Shown here: piece by piece, positions 24,751 through 33,209 of the stretch
Layout of the letters: every line of letters begins with the position of its first letter
How positions within the stretch are numbered: position 1 is the first letter of the stretch
NCBI GenBank assembly: GCA_035695105.1
Contig: DASSEV010000053.1
Location: forward strand, 39,151 to 103,150
Length of the DNA: 64,000 nt
Reading direction: 5' to 3'
From: JAICYJ01 sp035695105
Lineage (GTDB): Bacteria; Actinomycetota; Thermoleophilia; Gaiellales; JAICJC01
Made by a program: the position numbers and the translations under genes
Notes under the pieces: model-generated
Seen by the model: the letters and a program-made list of their open reading frames with translations, nothing else
Database searches by the model: none
What the model was told of the DNA's origin: nothing

Positions 24751-25179
24751 ATGCGACGATATTCGCTGGTCATGTCGGTGGTGCTGATGCTGGGGATTGC
24801 CTCAGCGTGCGGCAACGGCGCCGGGTCGGGAAGCGGCGGAGGCTCCACGACCACCGCGCTGCCACCCGGGACGGTGACCGGCACCGTCGTCGGCTACCGG
24901 TCCGCCGACCGCAATCACACGACGCCGCAGCCGCAGGTCACCGTGCAGGCGTTCACCCGCGCCTTCCCGTACATCGGCCCGGTCACCGCCGACCGCCCGC
25001 ACCCCGTCGCCCGCGCGGTCACGGACGCGAGCGGGCACTTCGAGATCGACGGCCTGACGCCTGGGCACCGGTACTTCCTGCTGTTCGGTATGGCGGCCGC
25101 GAAGTGGGTGAGCCTCGGCCTGCAGCATGGCGCGAGCGTCAACGCCGCGATCTGCAAGGACTGTCCTCTGCCGATGTAG
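24751..25179 (+). CDS. Predicted lipoprotein with carboxypeptidase-regulatory-like fold
   Basis: A 142-aa secreted protein. The N-terminus has Arg-Arg, a hydrophobic stretch and a lipobox ending ..IASAC (Cys about 23), followed by a Gly/Ser/Thr linker. The body, with VTGTVVGYRS.. and VTDASGHFEIDGLTPGHRYFLLFG, has the look of a CarboxypepD_reg/prealbumin-like beta sandwich. Two cysteines near the end (AICKDC). Surface role, substrate unknown. ATG at 24772 is a possible later start. Confidence 0.6.
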   Translation: MRRYSLVMSVVLMLGIASACGNGAGSGSGGGSTTTALPPGTVTGTVVGYRSADRNHTTPQPQVTVQAFTRAFPYIGPVTADRPHPVARAVTDASGHFEIDGLTPGHRYFLLFGMAAAKWVSLGLQHGASVNAAICKDCPLPM

Positions 25180-25192
25180 GGGCGCGGCGGTG

Positions 25193-27661
25193 CTAGCCGC
25201 CAAACCGCTGAAGCAGCTGGTTCTGCGCGCTGTCGCCGTTGGTCAGCAGGAGGTCGGGGAAGGCGTCGACCGCCTCCGGCGAGGTCTCCAGGAACCGCAT
25301 GTTGTAGTTCGAGATGCCGTCGCTGATCACCTCGCGCATCTTCGCCGCGGTGTTGAGGATGCCGTTGCCCGCCGTCTGGAACCCGACGGTGCCGCCGTTC
25401 CGCAGCGCGACCTGCATTGTCTGTGCCGCGGGCGCGCTCCACTGGCTGTATGGCCCGAGCGACCCGTCGGCGTTGACCGCGGGCTGCAGGTTCGTCGTCA
25501 TCGACCATAGCCGGTTGCCATGCGCGCCCGCCTCGCTGGCGGCCAGCCGCTGCGCGGCTGCGTAGGCGTCGTTGAACAGCGGGCCGTAGGCGATCGCCGA
25601 CGGCACGGTCGTCAGGTTGCTCAACTGCACCTGGATGGCGGTGTGCCATGCCGACTCGATGTCATTGCGGTTCGACTGCAGCTTGTCGGCGCTCGTCGAG
25701 CCGGACGTCGCGTGGGACAACCACTCGGCCTGGTTCGTCGCCGCGCGGTCGTACGTTCCGTTCACACCCTTGTAGACGCCGGTGTAGGTGCCCGACCCGT
25801 ACCCCACCTGCATCTCGGTGCCGAGCACCGTCGGCATCGCGATCGGCACGAACTCGACGTGGTCGGCCCACGTCCCGCCGTTCCCGTCGGACTGGGAAAG
25901 GTGGGCGTTCAGGGCCGCCATCAGGGCGGCGTAGTGGTACGCCAGATCCGGGTCCCACGGCACCGGCACGAACATCTCCCCGGGCCAGCGGTCGTTGCTG
26001 GGATCGGTCGAGATCAGATCGAGGAATGACACGGGGTGGTCGGTGGTGGTGGCCAGCCACTGCGGCGCATCGCCGCCGCACATGATGCGGATGATCAGCC
26101 GGTAGCCGTGAGCCTGCGCATCGGCCAGCGAGGCGTCGAGGTTGCCCCAGTTGAACGTGGTCGCGTCGGGCTGAATCTGGAACCACCGCAGCATCACCGA
26201 GATCACGTTCAGCTGCGGGTGGGCGGCATATTCGGCGGTGCTGTCGTCGGTCACCTGCCTGGACGATACGCCCGCGGGGAACGGCGCTCCCGCCGGCGTA
26301 TTGGACGACCACGGCGATGCGTTGCCCGCCGCATCGACTGCACGCACCGCGTACACCGAACCGGGCCCGCCGCCGGCATCGGTGTAGGTCGTTCCGGTGA
26401 CCGTGCCCAGCGACGTGCCGTCGCGGCGAACCTCGTAGGAGGCGACGCCTGTGCCCGAGTCCGTGGACTGCGCCCAGGAGACGGTGTCGGCGCCTCCCGA
26501 TGAGTACGCGAACACGCCGAGCGGCGCGCTGGGAGGCGTGGTGTCGACGACGACCGTGACCGGGTTCGACTCCGGTGAGCGCCGGCCGAACCGGTCGACG
26601 GCAGCGACCGTGTAGCTGTGGCTGCCGTCGCCTGCCGTCGTATCGGTGTAGGCGGTTGCGCCGACGGTGTCGATCGGCTGGCCGTCCCGGCTGATCCGGT
26701 AGGTGATGGCGCCCGGCGAGTCGTCGGTCACCGCGTTCCAGGTCAGCTGCGGCGTGGCCGCGGGGGACTGTGCGGCCAGGCCTGTCGGTGCAGGCGGTGG
26801 TGTCGCGTCGTACGTCACGGTGGCGGCGGGGGACGGGGCCGACGCGTTTCCGAGGGCGTCGTACGCCGAGACCGTATAGCTGTAGGAGCCGGACGTCGTG
26901 AGACCTGTGTCGGTGAAGGCTGTCGTCTGCGTCGTCCCGATCTGGGCGCCGTTGCGCATCACGCGGTAGCCGGCCACGCCGGTTCCCGAATCGGTGGACG
27001 CCGCCCAGGTGAGGGCCGGAGCGGACCCGGTGTCGGCCTGCGCGGGCTGCGGCGTGCCCGGCACCGTCGGCGGCGTCCGGTCGACGACCACCGTCTTGGC
27101 CGCCGAGGGCGCGGAGCGGTTACCAGCGCCGTCCTCGGTCACAACCGTGTAGGCGTGGCTCCCGTCGGTCGCGCCGGTGTCGGTGAACCCGGTCGTGCTT
27201 GTGAAGCCCTGTGACGCTCCGTCCCGGAACACCTCGTAGCGGCGCACGCCGGATCCGCCGGTGTCCGTGGCCGCGCTCCACGTGAGCACCGGCGCGCTCG
27301 CGGTCGGCGAGGCGGCCGAGATCGACGTCACCGCCGACGGCGCGAGGATGTCGTAGACCACCGACACGGCGGACGACGGGCTCGACAGCTTGTTCCCGTT
27401 GGCCACCGCCCGGACGGTGTAGGAGTAGCTGCCGCTCGACTTCAACCCGGTGTCGGTGTAGGTCAGCGCGGTCGTGCTGGCGATCTGCGTTCCACCCCGG
27501 TAGACGCGGTAGCCGGCGGTGGCTCCGGCTGCCGGATTCCACTTCAGCACCGGTGCGGTGCGGGTGGGGGATACCGCGGTCAAACCGGTGGGCGTCGCCG
27601 GGCCGGTGGCCGCGATCGCGGTCGCCGCCAGGAGCGGCGTGCAGACAAGCAGCGCCGCCAA
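25193..27661 (-). CDS. Secreted protein with five fibronectin-III repeats and a glycosidase-like C-terminal domain
   Basis: About 822 aa as read from TTG at 27661. Five FN3 modules of ~90 residues (about 20-460) repeat 'PTGL....APVLTW..ATDSGTGVAGYRV.RNG...GTT..T.FTDTGL...SYSYTV.A.D..GN.S'. The last ~350 residues have a TIM-barrel look (ISVMLRWFQIQPDATTFNWGNLD..; EFVPIAMPTVLGTEMQVGYG with a possible acid/base Glu) as in GH42/GH5-type proteins, but I cannot name a family. The Arg-rich n-region of the signal peptide (THARR) lies upstream of the TTG, so the true start may be a CTG at 27694. Confidence 0.7.
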   Translation of the reverse strand: MAALLVCTPLLAATAIAATGPATPTGLTAVSPTRTAPVLKWNPAAGATAGYRVYRGGTQIASTTALTYTDTGLKSSGSYSYTVRAVANGNKLSSPSSAVSVVYDILAPSAVTSISAASPTASAPVLTWSAATDTGGSGVRRYEVFRDGASQGFTSTTGFTDTGATDGSHAYTVVTEDGAGNRSAPSAAKTVVVDRTPPTVPGTPQPAQADTGSAPALTWAASTDSGTGVAGYRVMRNGAQIGTTQTTAFTDTGLTTSGSYSYTVSAYDALGNASAPSPAATVTYDATPPPAPTGLAAQSPAATPQLTWNAVTDDSPGAITYRISRDGQPIDTVGATAYTDTTAGDGSHSYTVAAVDRFGRRSPESNPVTVVVDTTPPSAPLGVFAYSSGGADTVSWAQSTDSGTGVASYEVRRDGTSLGTVTGTTYTDAGGGPGSVYAVRAVDAAGNASPWSSNTPAGAPFPAGVSSRQVTDDSTAEYAAHPQLNVISVMLRWFQIQPDATTFNWGNLDASLADAQAHGYRLIIRIMCGGDAPQWLATTTDHPVSFLDLISTDPSNDRWPGEMFVPVPWDPDLAYHYAALMAALNAHLSQSDGNGGTWADHVEFVPIAMPTVLGTEMQVGYGSGTYTGVYKGVNGTYDRAATNQAEWLSHATSGSTSADKLQSNRNDIESAWHTAIQVQLSNLTTVPSAIAYGPLFNDAYAAAQRLAASEAGAHGNRLWSMTTNLQPAVNADGSLGPYSQWSAPAAQTMQVALRNGGTVGFQTAGNGILNTAAKMREVISDGISNYNMRFLETSPEAVDAFPDLLLTNGDSAQNQLLQRFGG

Positions 27662-27780
27662 CCGTCTCGCATGCGTTCGTCCCCAGACGAGCAGAATGTG
27701 CCCTTCGTCGTCGGAGCCGGGCGGATCGTGCCCGGGGCGACCCTACAGCAGCGCTCGGATCGTGACAAGCGTCGCGATGA

Positions 27781-28380
27781 TTAGGCCGGTCGCAGGCGAT
27801 CCACCCACCGCCCCCAGGGCGCGTTCGGATCGACGATCGCCGCGGCCGCCAGGATCTTGGCGAGGTCGCCGAGCGCGAACGGCCAGAGGCCGTAGTTGAG
27901 GACGGTGCCTCCCTTGCCCGTCCACGCCACCGGGATCGCCTGGTGCAGCCAGATCAGACCCGGCAGATACAGCGCGACGCTACCGAGCAGCATTGCCGGT
28001 ACCGTCGTCCAGAAGCCGTGACCGAACCGATCGGACGCAAAGCCGACGATGAACGCCGCGAGGACGAATCCCCAGAGGAAGCCGCCGGAGGCGTGCAACG
28101 GATTGGCCTGGGTGACGATGTCGACCCCGCCGCGCCCGTTGGCGAACACCGGAGCCCCAATCGCGCCGGTCGCGAGGTAGAGCAGCTGTGCGGCCACGGC
28201 CCGGCGCCAGCCGAGCACCGCGGATGTGCCGAACACGGCGAGGGTCTGCAGCGTGGTTGGCACAGGGGTGCCGAACGAGATCTGCGCGGCGACGGCGGTG
28301 AGGGCCGCGGCGCCGACGACCAGGCTCACGTTCGCCAGCACGCTCTCGCGCGAGACGGCCCATTGCTGCTCCTGCTGCAT
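27781..28380 (-). CDS. bioY: Biotin transporter BioY (ECF S-component)
   Basis: A 199-aa membrane protein. The family text PVPTTLQTLAVFGTSAVLGWRRAVAAQLLYLATGAIGAPVFANGRGG matches BioY, the biotin-binding S-component of ECF transporters; about six helices. Two ATGs (28386, 28380) are possible: AGGAGG directly abuts the first and stands six nt from the second, so 28380 is chosen. No EcfA/T genes nearby, so it may use a shared module or work alone. Confidence 0.88.
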   Translation of the reverse strand: MQQEQQWAVSRESVLANVSLVVGAAALTAVAAQISFGTPVPTTLQTLAVFGTSAVLGWRRAVAAQLLYLATGAIGAPVFANGRGGVDIVTQANPLHASGGFLWGFVLAAFIVGFASDRFGHGFWTTVPAMLLGSVALYLPGLIWLHQAIPVAWTGKGGTVLNYGLWPFALGDLAKILAAAAIVDPNAPWGRWVDRLRPA

Positions 28381-28441
28381 CGACATCCTCCTGCTGGTGT
28401 GCGGCCGGTTCGACGGCTACGGGCGCCGCCCGGTTGCGGGC

Positions 28442-28447
28442 TACCCT
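28442..28447 (+). promoter_or_regulatory. -10 hexamer TACCCT of queG
   Basis: Followed by GGACCC (6 nt) and the GTG start at 28454; no Shine-Dalgarno sequence. Predicts a leaderless queG mRNA. Confidence 0.45.
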
Positions 28448-28453
28448 GGACCC

Positions 28454-29416
28454 GTGGACGCGGGCGAGCTTACCCAAGCACTGGTCGACCGGGCGCTGGC
28501 ATCGGGGCTGGCCGCCTGCGGCGTCTGCCGAGCCGAGCCGTACACGGGCGCCGAGCGTGCGATCGCCGAGCGCGCAGCCCTCGGCTACTTCGCCGACATG
28601 CGGTTCACCATGCGCCGCCCCGACATCTCCTGCCATCCCGAGCGCGCGCTCCGAAACGCGCGGTCGGTCGTGGTCTGCGCCCTCAGCTACGCCCGGCCGG
28701 AGCCCGCGAAGCCGGATGACGAGCCTCGCGGGCGGCTGCCGCGCTACACGCGCCGCGACGAGTACGCGATCCTGCGCGACCGTCTGCGAACGCTCGGCGC
28801 GTGGCTGCAGGAGCGGGTGCCGGGTAGCCGGTTCGTGGTGCACGTCGACAGCAACGGGCACGTCGACCGGGAGGCCGCCGTCCGCGCCGGCATCGCGGTG
28901 TACGGCAAGAACACGCTCGCGATCACCCGGCGGCACGGCTCGTGGGTGCTGCTCGGCGTGCTCATCACCGATGCCGAGCTGACGCCGACGCACTCAGAGC
29001 CCGAGCGCCCGGCCTGGGACGCTTGCGGGGAGTGCCGGGCCTGCATCGACGCCTGTCCCACCGACGCGATCACCGAGGCCGGCGTGCTCGACTCGCGCGC
29101 CTGCCTGTCCTACCTCTCACAGTCCCGCCTGGACGAGCTGCCGCACGCCGAGGCGTTCGGCGATCGCGTCTACGGCTGCGACATCTGCCAGGACGTCTGT
29201 CCATGGAACCGCGGAGCGGAGCGCCGCGCGGCCGGCCTTGCTGCGGACGACGCGGACGCGGCCTATCCCCGGCTCGCCGACTGGCTGGATGCGGAGCCCG
29301 ACGAGCTGGCCGAGCGGTACCGGCGCCTGTACGTGCCGGACAACGACGGGCGGCACCTGCAGCGGAATGCGCGGGTGGCGCTGCGGAACGTCAGCGGCGC
29401 GCCGGCGCCGCGGTGA
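28454..29416 (+). CDS. queG: Epoxyqueuosine reductase
   Basis: A 320-aa cobalamin-dependent Fe-S enzyme that performs the last step of queuosine tRNA modification. Two 4Fe-4S motifs are intact: CGECRACIDACP (Cys191, 194, 197, 201) and CDICQDVCPWN (242, 245, 249, with the fourth Cys supplied at 217 in RACLSY). HVDSNGHVDREAA carries the catalytic-site Asp of QueG. GTG chosen from the -10 spacing and because it aligns with the usual N-terminus. Its 3' end overlaps the convergent pafBC gene by 26 nt. Confidence 0.88.
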   Translation: MDAGELTQALVDRALASGLAACGVCRAEPYTGAERAIAERAALGYFADMRFTMRRPDISCHPERALRNARSVVVCALSYARPEPAKPDDEPRGRLPRYTRRDEYAILRDRLRTLGAWLQERVPGSRFVVHVDSNGHVDREAAVRAGIAVYGKNTLAITRRHGSWVLLGVLITDAELTPTHSEPERPAWDACGECRACIDACPTDAITEAGVLDSRACLSYLSQSRLDELPHAEAFGDRVYGCDICQDVCPWNRGAERRAAGLAADDADAAYPRLADWLDAEPDELAERYRRLYVPDNDGRHLQRNARVALRNVSGAPAPR

Positions 29417-31454
29417 CCGAGCGCAGGAGGCGGTCCGCCGCCTCGCGCACGCTCTCGCGGACGTGGGGCGGATCGAGCACCTCGGCCTCGCCCCGGTTCT
29501 TCAGGATCTCCGGCACGAGCCAGCTGAGCGACCCGTAGCTGACGGCCGCGAGGGCGGAGCCGTCGCGGAGCATGGTCACGTCTCGCCGGCCCTCCCGCTC
29601 GTAGCGGGCCCGAGCCGGTGAGAACAGCACACGGGCGGTGCCGATCTCGCCGCCGAGGTGCTGCTCGAGGTCGCGCATCTCCTCGCGCGGCTCGTACTCC
29701 TGATCCAGCAGCTCTGCGTCGCGGACGAACGAGACCTTGAACGTGCGCCGCCCGCCCTTGGTGCGGTCGAACGCCTCGACGTACCAGCCGCGCTGGTCAC
29801 GGCGCAGCAGGTACGGCTCGATCTCCCGCTCGGAGAACTCGTTGCTCGACCGTGAGTGGTACCCGATTCGGACCAGCCGCCGGCGGCGCACACCCTCGTT
29901 CAGGGTGGTGACGGTCGACTCCTCGTCGCCGGCCTCGTGGGGCTCCGGCGTGTCGGCCAGCGTGTACTGCCCGAAGGCGGCCGAGATCTTGTCCCGGACG
30001 GTCTGGAGGCTGGTGTTCGCCTCGGCGGCGATCACCGGTGCGACCACGTCGAGGGCCCGGAGCAACGCCTTCGCCTCGAGCGGCGAGAGCCGGGCGGGGC
30101 GGCGGAAGGTGTCGCCGTAGAGCTCCTTGTCGACCAGCACCGAGCCGTTCTCCGTCCAGCAGTACACGGCGTAGCAGCCGCCCCCGAAGTTCACGAGGTT
30201 GAGCAGGTCGAGGTGCTCCTGCAGCTCCTGCTGGGAGAGGTGGAAGCGATCGCGGATGTCGTCCGAGGCCACCTTCGCCGACGCGTCATCGCCGCAGCGC
30301 TCGAGCAGGAAGGCGAGCAGGGCCTGCAACAGCGCGAACCGCTCCGGGGCGACCGGCCCCTGCGACCGGGAAGAGGGCTGGGCCTCCTCGTCCTGAGCCT
30401 GCCGGCGCGCCGGCTGGGCGGGGTCGCTCGGCTCGCCCTCGTGCAGGTGCATCACGCGCTCGAGGTCGTCGCGCACCATGGCGACGAGCTCGTCCGGCTC
30501 GATCGGGCGCATCCGGCCGTTCATGAGCAGGATCGCCTGCGACAGCCCCTCGAGGTTCGAGTACTCGGTGGTGAGGGTGGCCGACCCGTCCTCGTGCTCC
30601 TCGAACTCGCCGGTGCCGCCGTAGAGCCGGTCGACCAGCCAGGTGTCGTCGGCCGAGACCGACAGCCGCGCAACGCCGGCCGGCTCCGGCTCCAGCTGCC
30701 ACGCCGCGCGGTCGCGGTACGCGGTGACGTTGAAGTCCTCCGGAATCCGGAAGTCCCGCTCCCGCCGCGTGGCGAAGGTGATCTCGCCGCGCATGCGCGA
30801 GATCCGGAAGGTCTTGCGCGCCTGCGCCGGATCCCCGATCGCGACGTCGTCCCCGACCACGTACCAGACGCCGTTCAGCTCGAACAGACCGTACGGGTTG
30901 ATGGTGCGCTCCGCGGTGGCGTCGCTGCGGGCCGTCCAGTAGGTGAACCGGATCGTCCGCTGCTTGCTGATCGCCTGCTCGAGCTTCGCCAGCCGCTGCG
31001 AGATCTCCGGCGTGTAGACGCTGCCGAGCAGCTCCACGCGCGCCGTCTTCGGGCCGGGATCGATCTGGTGCTGCGCGCGGCCGAGCGCCAGATTCTGGAG
31101 CGCGAGGCGAAGGGGCTCGGCATAGGCGAACTGCCCTTCCAGCAGGTAGAAGCTGGTCTGCAGCGCCGCCAGTTCCGCATCGGTCAGGTCGATCGGCGGC
31201 AGGAAGTAGTTCTCCTGGCGCAGGTTGTAGAGCTCCTCGCCGGTGAACTCGTCGCGCCCGGAGGTGATGGGGACCCCCAGCCCCTGGAGCTCGGAGCGGT
31301 CGGCGTAGTACCGGCGCGCGAAGGCCTCGTCGCCCATGTTGGCGTAGCCCTCGACGTTGTTCTTCACGTCACGGGCCGTGACCGGTCGCTGTTCCGCCAT
31401 CAGGTAGGCGACGAGCGACAGCTGGCGGATGAGCTTGTCGGAGTCGTGGGTCAA
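29391..31454 (-). CDS. Fused PafB-PafC WYL-domain transcriptional activator
   Basis: A 687-aa regulator with two tandem copies (about 1-330 and 345-687), each a helix-turn-helix plus WYL domain. First copy: DKLIRQLSLVAYLMAEQRPVTARDV and TINPYGLFELNGVWYVVGDD; second: FALLQALLAFLLERC and EIEPYLLRRDQRGWYVEAFDRT. In mycobacteria PafBC is the LexA-independent activator of the DNA-damage response. TTG start is preferred to an upstream ATG (31520) because a TAGACT -10 lies between them. Divergent from dinB, a likely target. Confidence 0.85.
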   Translation of the reverse strand: MTHDSDKLIRQLSLVAYLMAEQRPVTARDVKNNVEGYANMGDEAFARRYYADRSELQGLGVPITSGRDEFTGEELYNLRQENYFLPPIDLTDAELAALQTSFYLLEGQFAYAEPLRLALQNLALGRAQHQIDPGPKTARVELLGSVYTPEISQRLAKLEQAISKQRTIRFTYWTARSDATAERTINPYGLFELNGVWYVVGDDVAIGDPAQARKTFRISRMRGEITFATRRERDFRIPEDFNVTAYRDRAAWQLEPEPAGVARLSVSADDTWLVDRLYGGTGEFEEHEDGSATLTTEYSNLEGLSQAILLMNGRMRPIEPDELVAMVRDDLERVMHLHEGEPSDPAQPARRQAQDEEAQPSSRSQGPVAPERFALLQALLAFLLERCGDDASAKVASDDIRDRFHLSQQELQEHLDLLNLVNFGGGCYAVYCWTENGSVLVDKELYGDTFRRPARLSPLEAKALLRALDVVAPVIAAEANTSLQTVRDKISAAFGQYTLADTPEPHEAGDEESTVTTLNEGVRRRRLVRIGYHSRSSNEFSEREIEPYLLRRDQRGWYVEAFDRTKGGRRTFKVSFVRDAELLDQEYEPREEMRDLEQHLGGEIGTARVLFSPARARYEREGRRDVTMLRDGSALAAVSYGSLSWLVPEILKNRGEAEVLDPPHVRESVREAADRLLRSVTAAPARR

Positions 31455-31465
31455 CGCGAAAAGAC

Positions 31466-31471
31466 AGTCTA
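31466..31471 (-). promoter_or_regulatory. -10 hexamer TAGACT of pafBC
   Basis: Read on the minus strand, TAGACT stands 11 nt before the TTG start at 31454. It excludes the ATG at 31520 from the transcript. Confidence 0.4.
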
Positions 31472-31571
31472 CCGGCCGTCCGCCGGCAGGGCCGCACGGG
31501 GCGTCACGAATCTGCCGCATTGTGGTCACGGGGGCAGCTCCCGGCGGGCGGGTGACGGCTCCGGCCGCCGG

Positions 31572-31577
31572 TATGCT
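31572..31577 (+). promoter_or_regulatory. -10 hexamer TATGCT of dinB
   Basis: TATGCT is followed by CGGTTC (6 nt) and the GTG start at 31584. The 129-bp pafBC-dinB intergenic region would hold the activator site; I see no clear LexA-type palindrome (GAAC..GTTC) in it. Confidence 0.5.
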
Positions 31578-31583
31578 CGGTTC

Positions 31584-32624
31584 GTGATCGCCCACCTCGA
31601 CCTGGACGCGTTCTTCGCCGCCGTCGAGCTGCACAGGCGGCCGGAGCTGCGCGGGAAGCCGCTGGTCGTGGGTGGGGATCCGCGCGGCCGCGGCGTCGTC
31701 TCGACCGCGAGCTACGAGGCGCGGAAGTACGGCATCCGCTCGGCGATGAGCTGCGCGGAGGCGCTGCGGCGGTGTCCGCACGCCGTCTTCGTGCGCCCCG
31801 ACCACACGGTCTACCGCGAGTGGTCGCGCCGCGTCTGGGACGTCGTCCGCGCCAACGCGCCGGTGGTCGAGAAGATCGGCATCGACGAGGGGTACCTGGT
31901 GCTGGCCGACGGTGATCCGCCGGCGCGCGCGGCGGCCGTCCAGCGGGCGATCCGTGAGCAGGTGCGGCTCTCCGCGTCGCTGGGCGTCGGCAGCTGCAAG
32001 GTCGTGTGCAAGATCGCGTCGGACATGCGCAAGCCGGGCGGCATCACGTACGTTCCGGCGGGCGACGAGGCCGCCTTCCTGGCGCCGCTCGAGATCCGCC
32101 GGCTGCCGGGCGTGGGGCCGAAGAGCGAGCAGCGGCTTGCGACGCTTGGGATCACGACGATCGGCGGCCTTGCCGCCCTCGAGGATGAGCGCCTGGCCGA
32201 GCTGCTCCCGGGCCGGGGGTGGCGCGAGCTGCGCGACCGGGCGCGTGGGATCGATCCGCGCGAGGTCTCGTCGGAGCCTGGCGAGGCCATCTCGATCTCG
32301 ACCGAGGAGACGTTCGACGTCGACATCGCAGACCGGGAGGAGCTGCACGCCCGGCTGCGCGCGATGGCGGCGCCGCTGGCGGGCGGCCTGCGCCGGGACG
32401 GCCGCAGCGCCCGCACGGTGACCGCGAAGCTGCGCTACACCGACTTCTCGATCGTCACGCGTTCACACTCCCTGCCGGTGGGCACCGATGACCCCGACCA
32501 GATTGCCGAGCTCGCATGCGTGCTGCTCGACCGTGCGCTCGACACGCGGCCGGGCGCGCTACGCCTGGTCGGCGTGGGCGTCTCGGGATTCGAGCTGCAT
32601 CAGCAGCTCACCCTCGGCGTGTGA
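31584..32624 (+). CDS. dinB: DNA polymerase IV (Y-family translesion polymerase)
   Basis: A 346-aa Y-family polymerase. Catalytic acids: Asp6 and Asp8 in HLDLDAFFAAVE, and Asp101-Glu102 in GIDEGYL (the family usually has SIDEAYLD, so flanking residues differ but the acids stay). Thumb helix-hairpin-helix LPGVGPKSEQRLATLGI and a little-finger domain follow. No C-terminal beta-clamp motif is obvious. It bypasses DNA lesions at the cost of fidelity. Placed head to head with pafBC. Confidence 0.92.
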   Translation: MIAHLDLDAFFAAVELHRRPELRGKPLVVGGDPRGRGVVSTASYEARKYGIRSAMSCAEALRRCPHAVFVRPDHTVYREWSRRVWDVVRANAPVVEKIGIDEGYLVLADGDPPARAAAVQRAIREQVRLSASLGVGSCKVVCKIASDMRKPGGITYVPAGDEAAFLAPLEIRRLPGVGPKSEQRLATLGITTIGGLAALEDERLAELLPGRGWRELRDRARGIDPREVSSEPGEAISISTEETFDVDIADREELHARLRAMAAPLAGGLRRDGRSARTVTAKLRYTDFSIVTRSHSLPVGTDDPDQIAELACVLLDRALDTRPGALRLVGVGVSGFELHQQLTLGV

Positions 32625-32638
32625 GGCGCGTGGCCCCG

Positions 32639-33052
32639 CTAGACGGGGAGGACGCGGCGCTCTTCGAGGTGCTGGTGCGACGGGCAGTACTCGCGGTCGG
32701 GCAGGGGCGTGCGCTGGCACGGCTTGCCCTTGCGGGTCGTGGCCTTGCAGCTGGACATGCCCTCGCCGTTTCGCTCGAGCTCCTCGAGGATGAAGCGGAC
32801 CGCCTGCGTGATGTTGCGGTCGATCGAGGAGTACACCCGCGCCTGGTTCGAGATCGAGAAGAGGTGCCGGATCTCGTGGAACAGGCTCTGGCTCGGCTTC
32901 GCGAAGTAGTGGGGGTCGCGGGCGAGGCGCTCGATCGTCGCCTCGCATGACTGCAGCACGCGTCGCTTCGCCTCCGGGACGGATACCGTCTCAGGATGGG
33001 GATCGACCAGATCCTTGATCTCGACGAAAATCGCGCGGCTGAATCGATACAT
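32639..33052 (-). CDS. Small protein with C-terminal CCCH zinc-binding motif
   Basis: A 137-aa protein. The first ~95 residues are helical and charged (MYRFSRAIFVEIKDLV; ATIERLARDPHYFAKPSQSLFHEIRHLF). The C-terminus has CKATTRKGKPCQRTPLPDREYCPSHQ, a C-x7-C-x10-C-x2-H zinc knuckle of the small treble-clef type. Function unknown. Open frame continues upstream to 33091 but MYRF is the natural start. Convergent with dinB, 14 nt apart. Confidence 0.6.
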   Translation of the reverse strand: MYRFSRAIFVEIKDLVDPHPETVSVPEAKRRVLQSCEATIERLARDPHYFAKPSQSLFHEIRHLFSISNQARVYSSIDRNITQAVRFILEELERNGEGMSSCKATTRKGKPCQRTPLPDREYCPSHQHLEERRVLPV

Positions 33053-33128
33053 GCGTGGTCTCCAGACTGTTACAAGGTCGACGGCGGCCAAAGAGCATTA
33101 TGCCCGTTCGCCCGTGGATTTTGCGAGC

Positions 33129-33187
33129 GAGATTGTTAAGTAGGGATTAATCTCCGCGGTAAATCGCGGGAAACGACGGTCTAGACC
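33129..33187. promoter_or_regulatory. AT-richer divergent promoter region with inverted repeats
   Basis: Between the zinc-knuckle gene and the deacetylase-like gene. It holds GAGATT (33129-33134) / AATCTC (33149-33154), CCGCG / CGCGG around GTAAAT just after, and a perfect 10-bp palindrome GGTCTAGACC (33178-33187). Relative AT content and these repeats suggest regulator sites; none matches a known operator I can name. Confidence 0.35.
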
Positions 33188-33209
33188 GGCGCGTATACCC
33201 AGGAGTCAC

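Noticed and set aside
31455..32348. N-terminal extension of the pafBC frame antisense to dinB
   Set aside because: It has no PafB-like text, crosses both -10 elements, and dinB is certain on the other strand.
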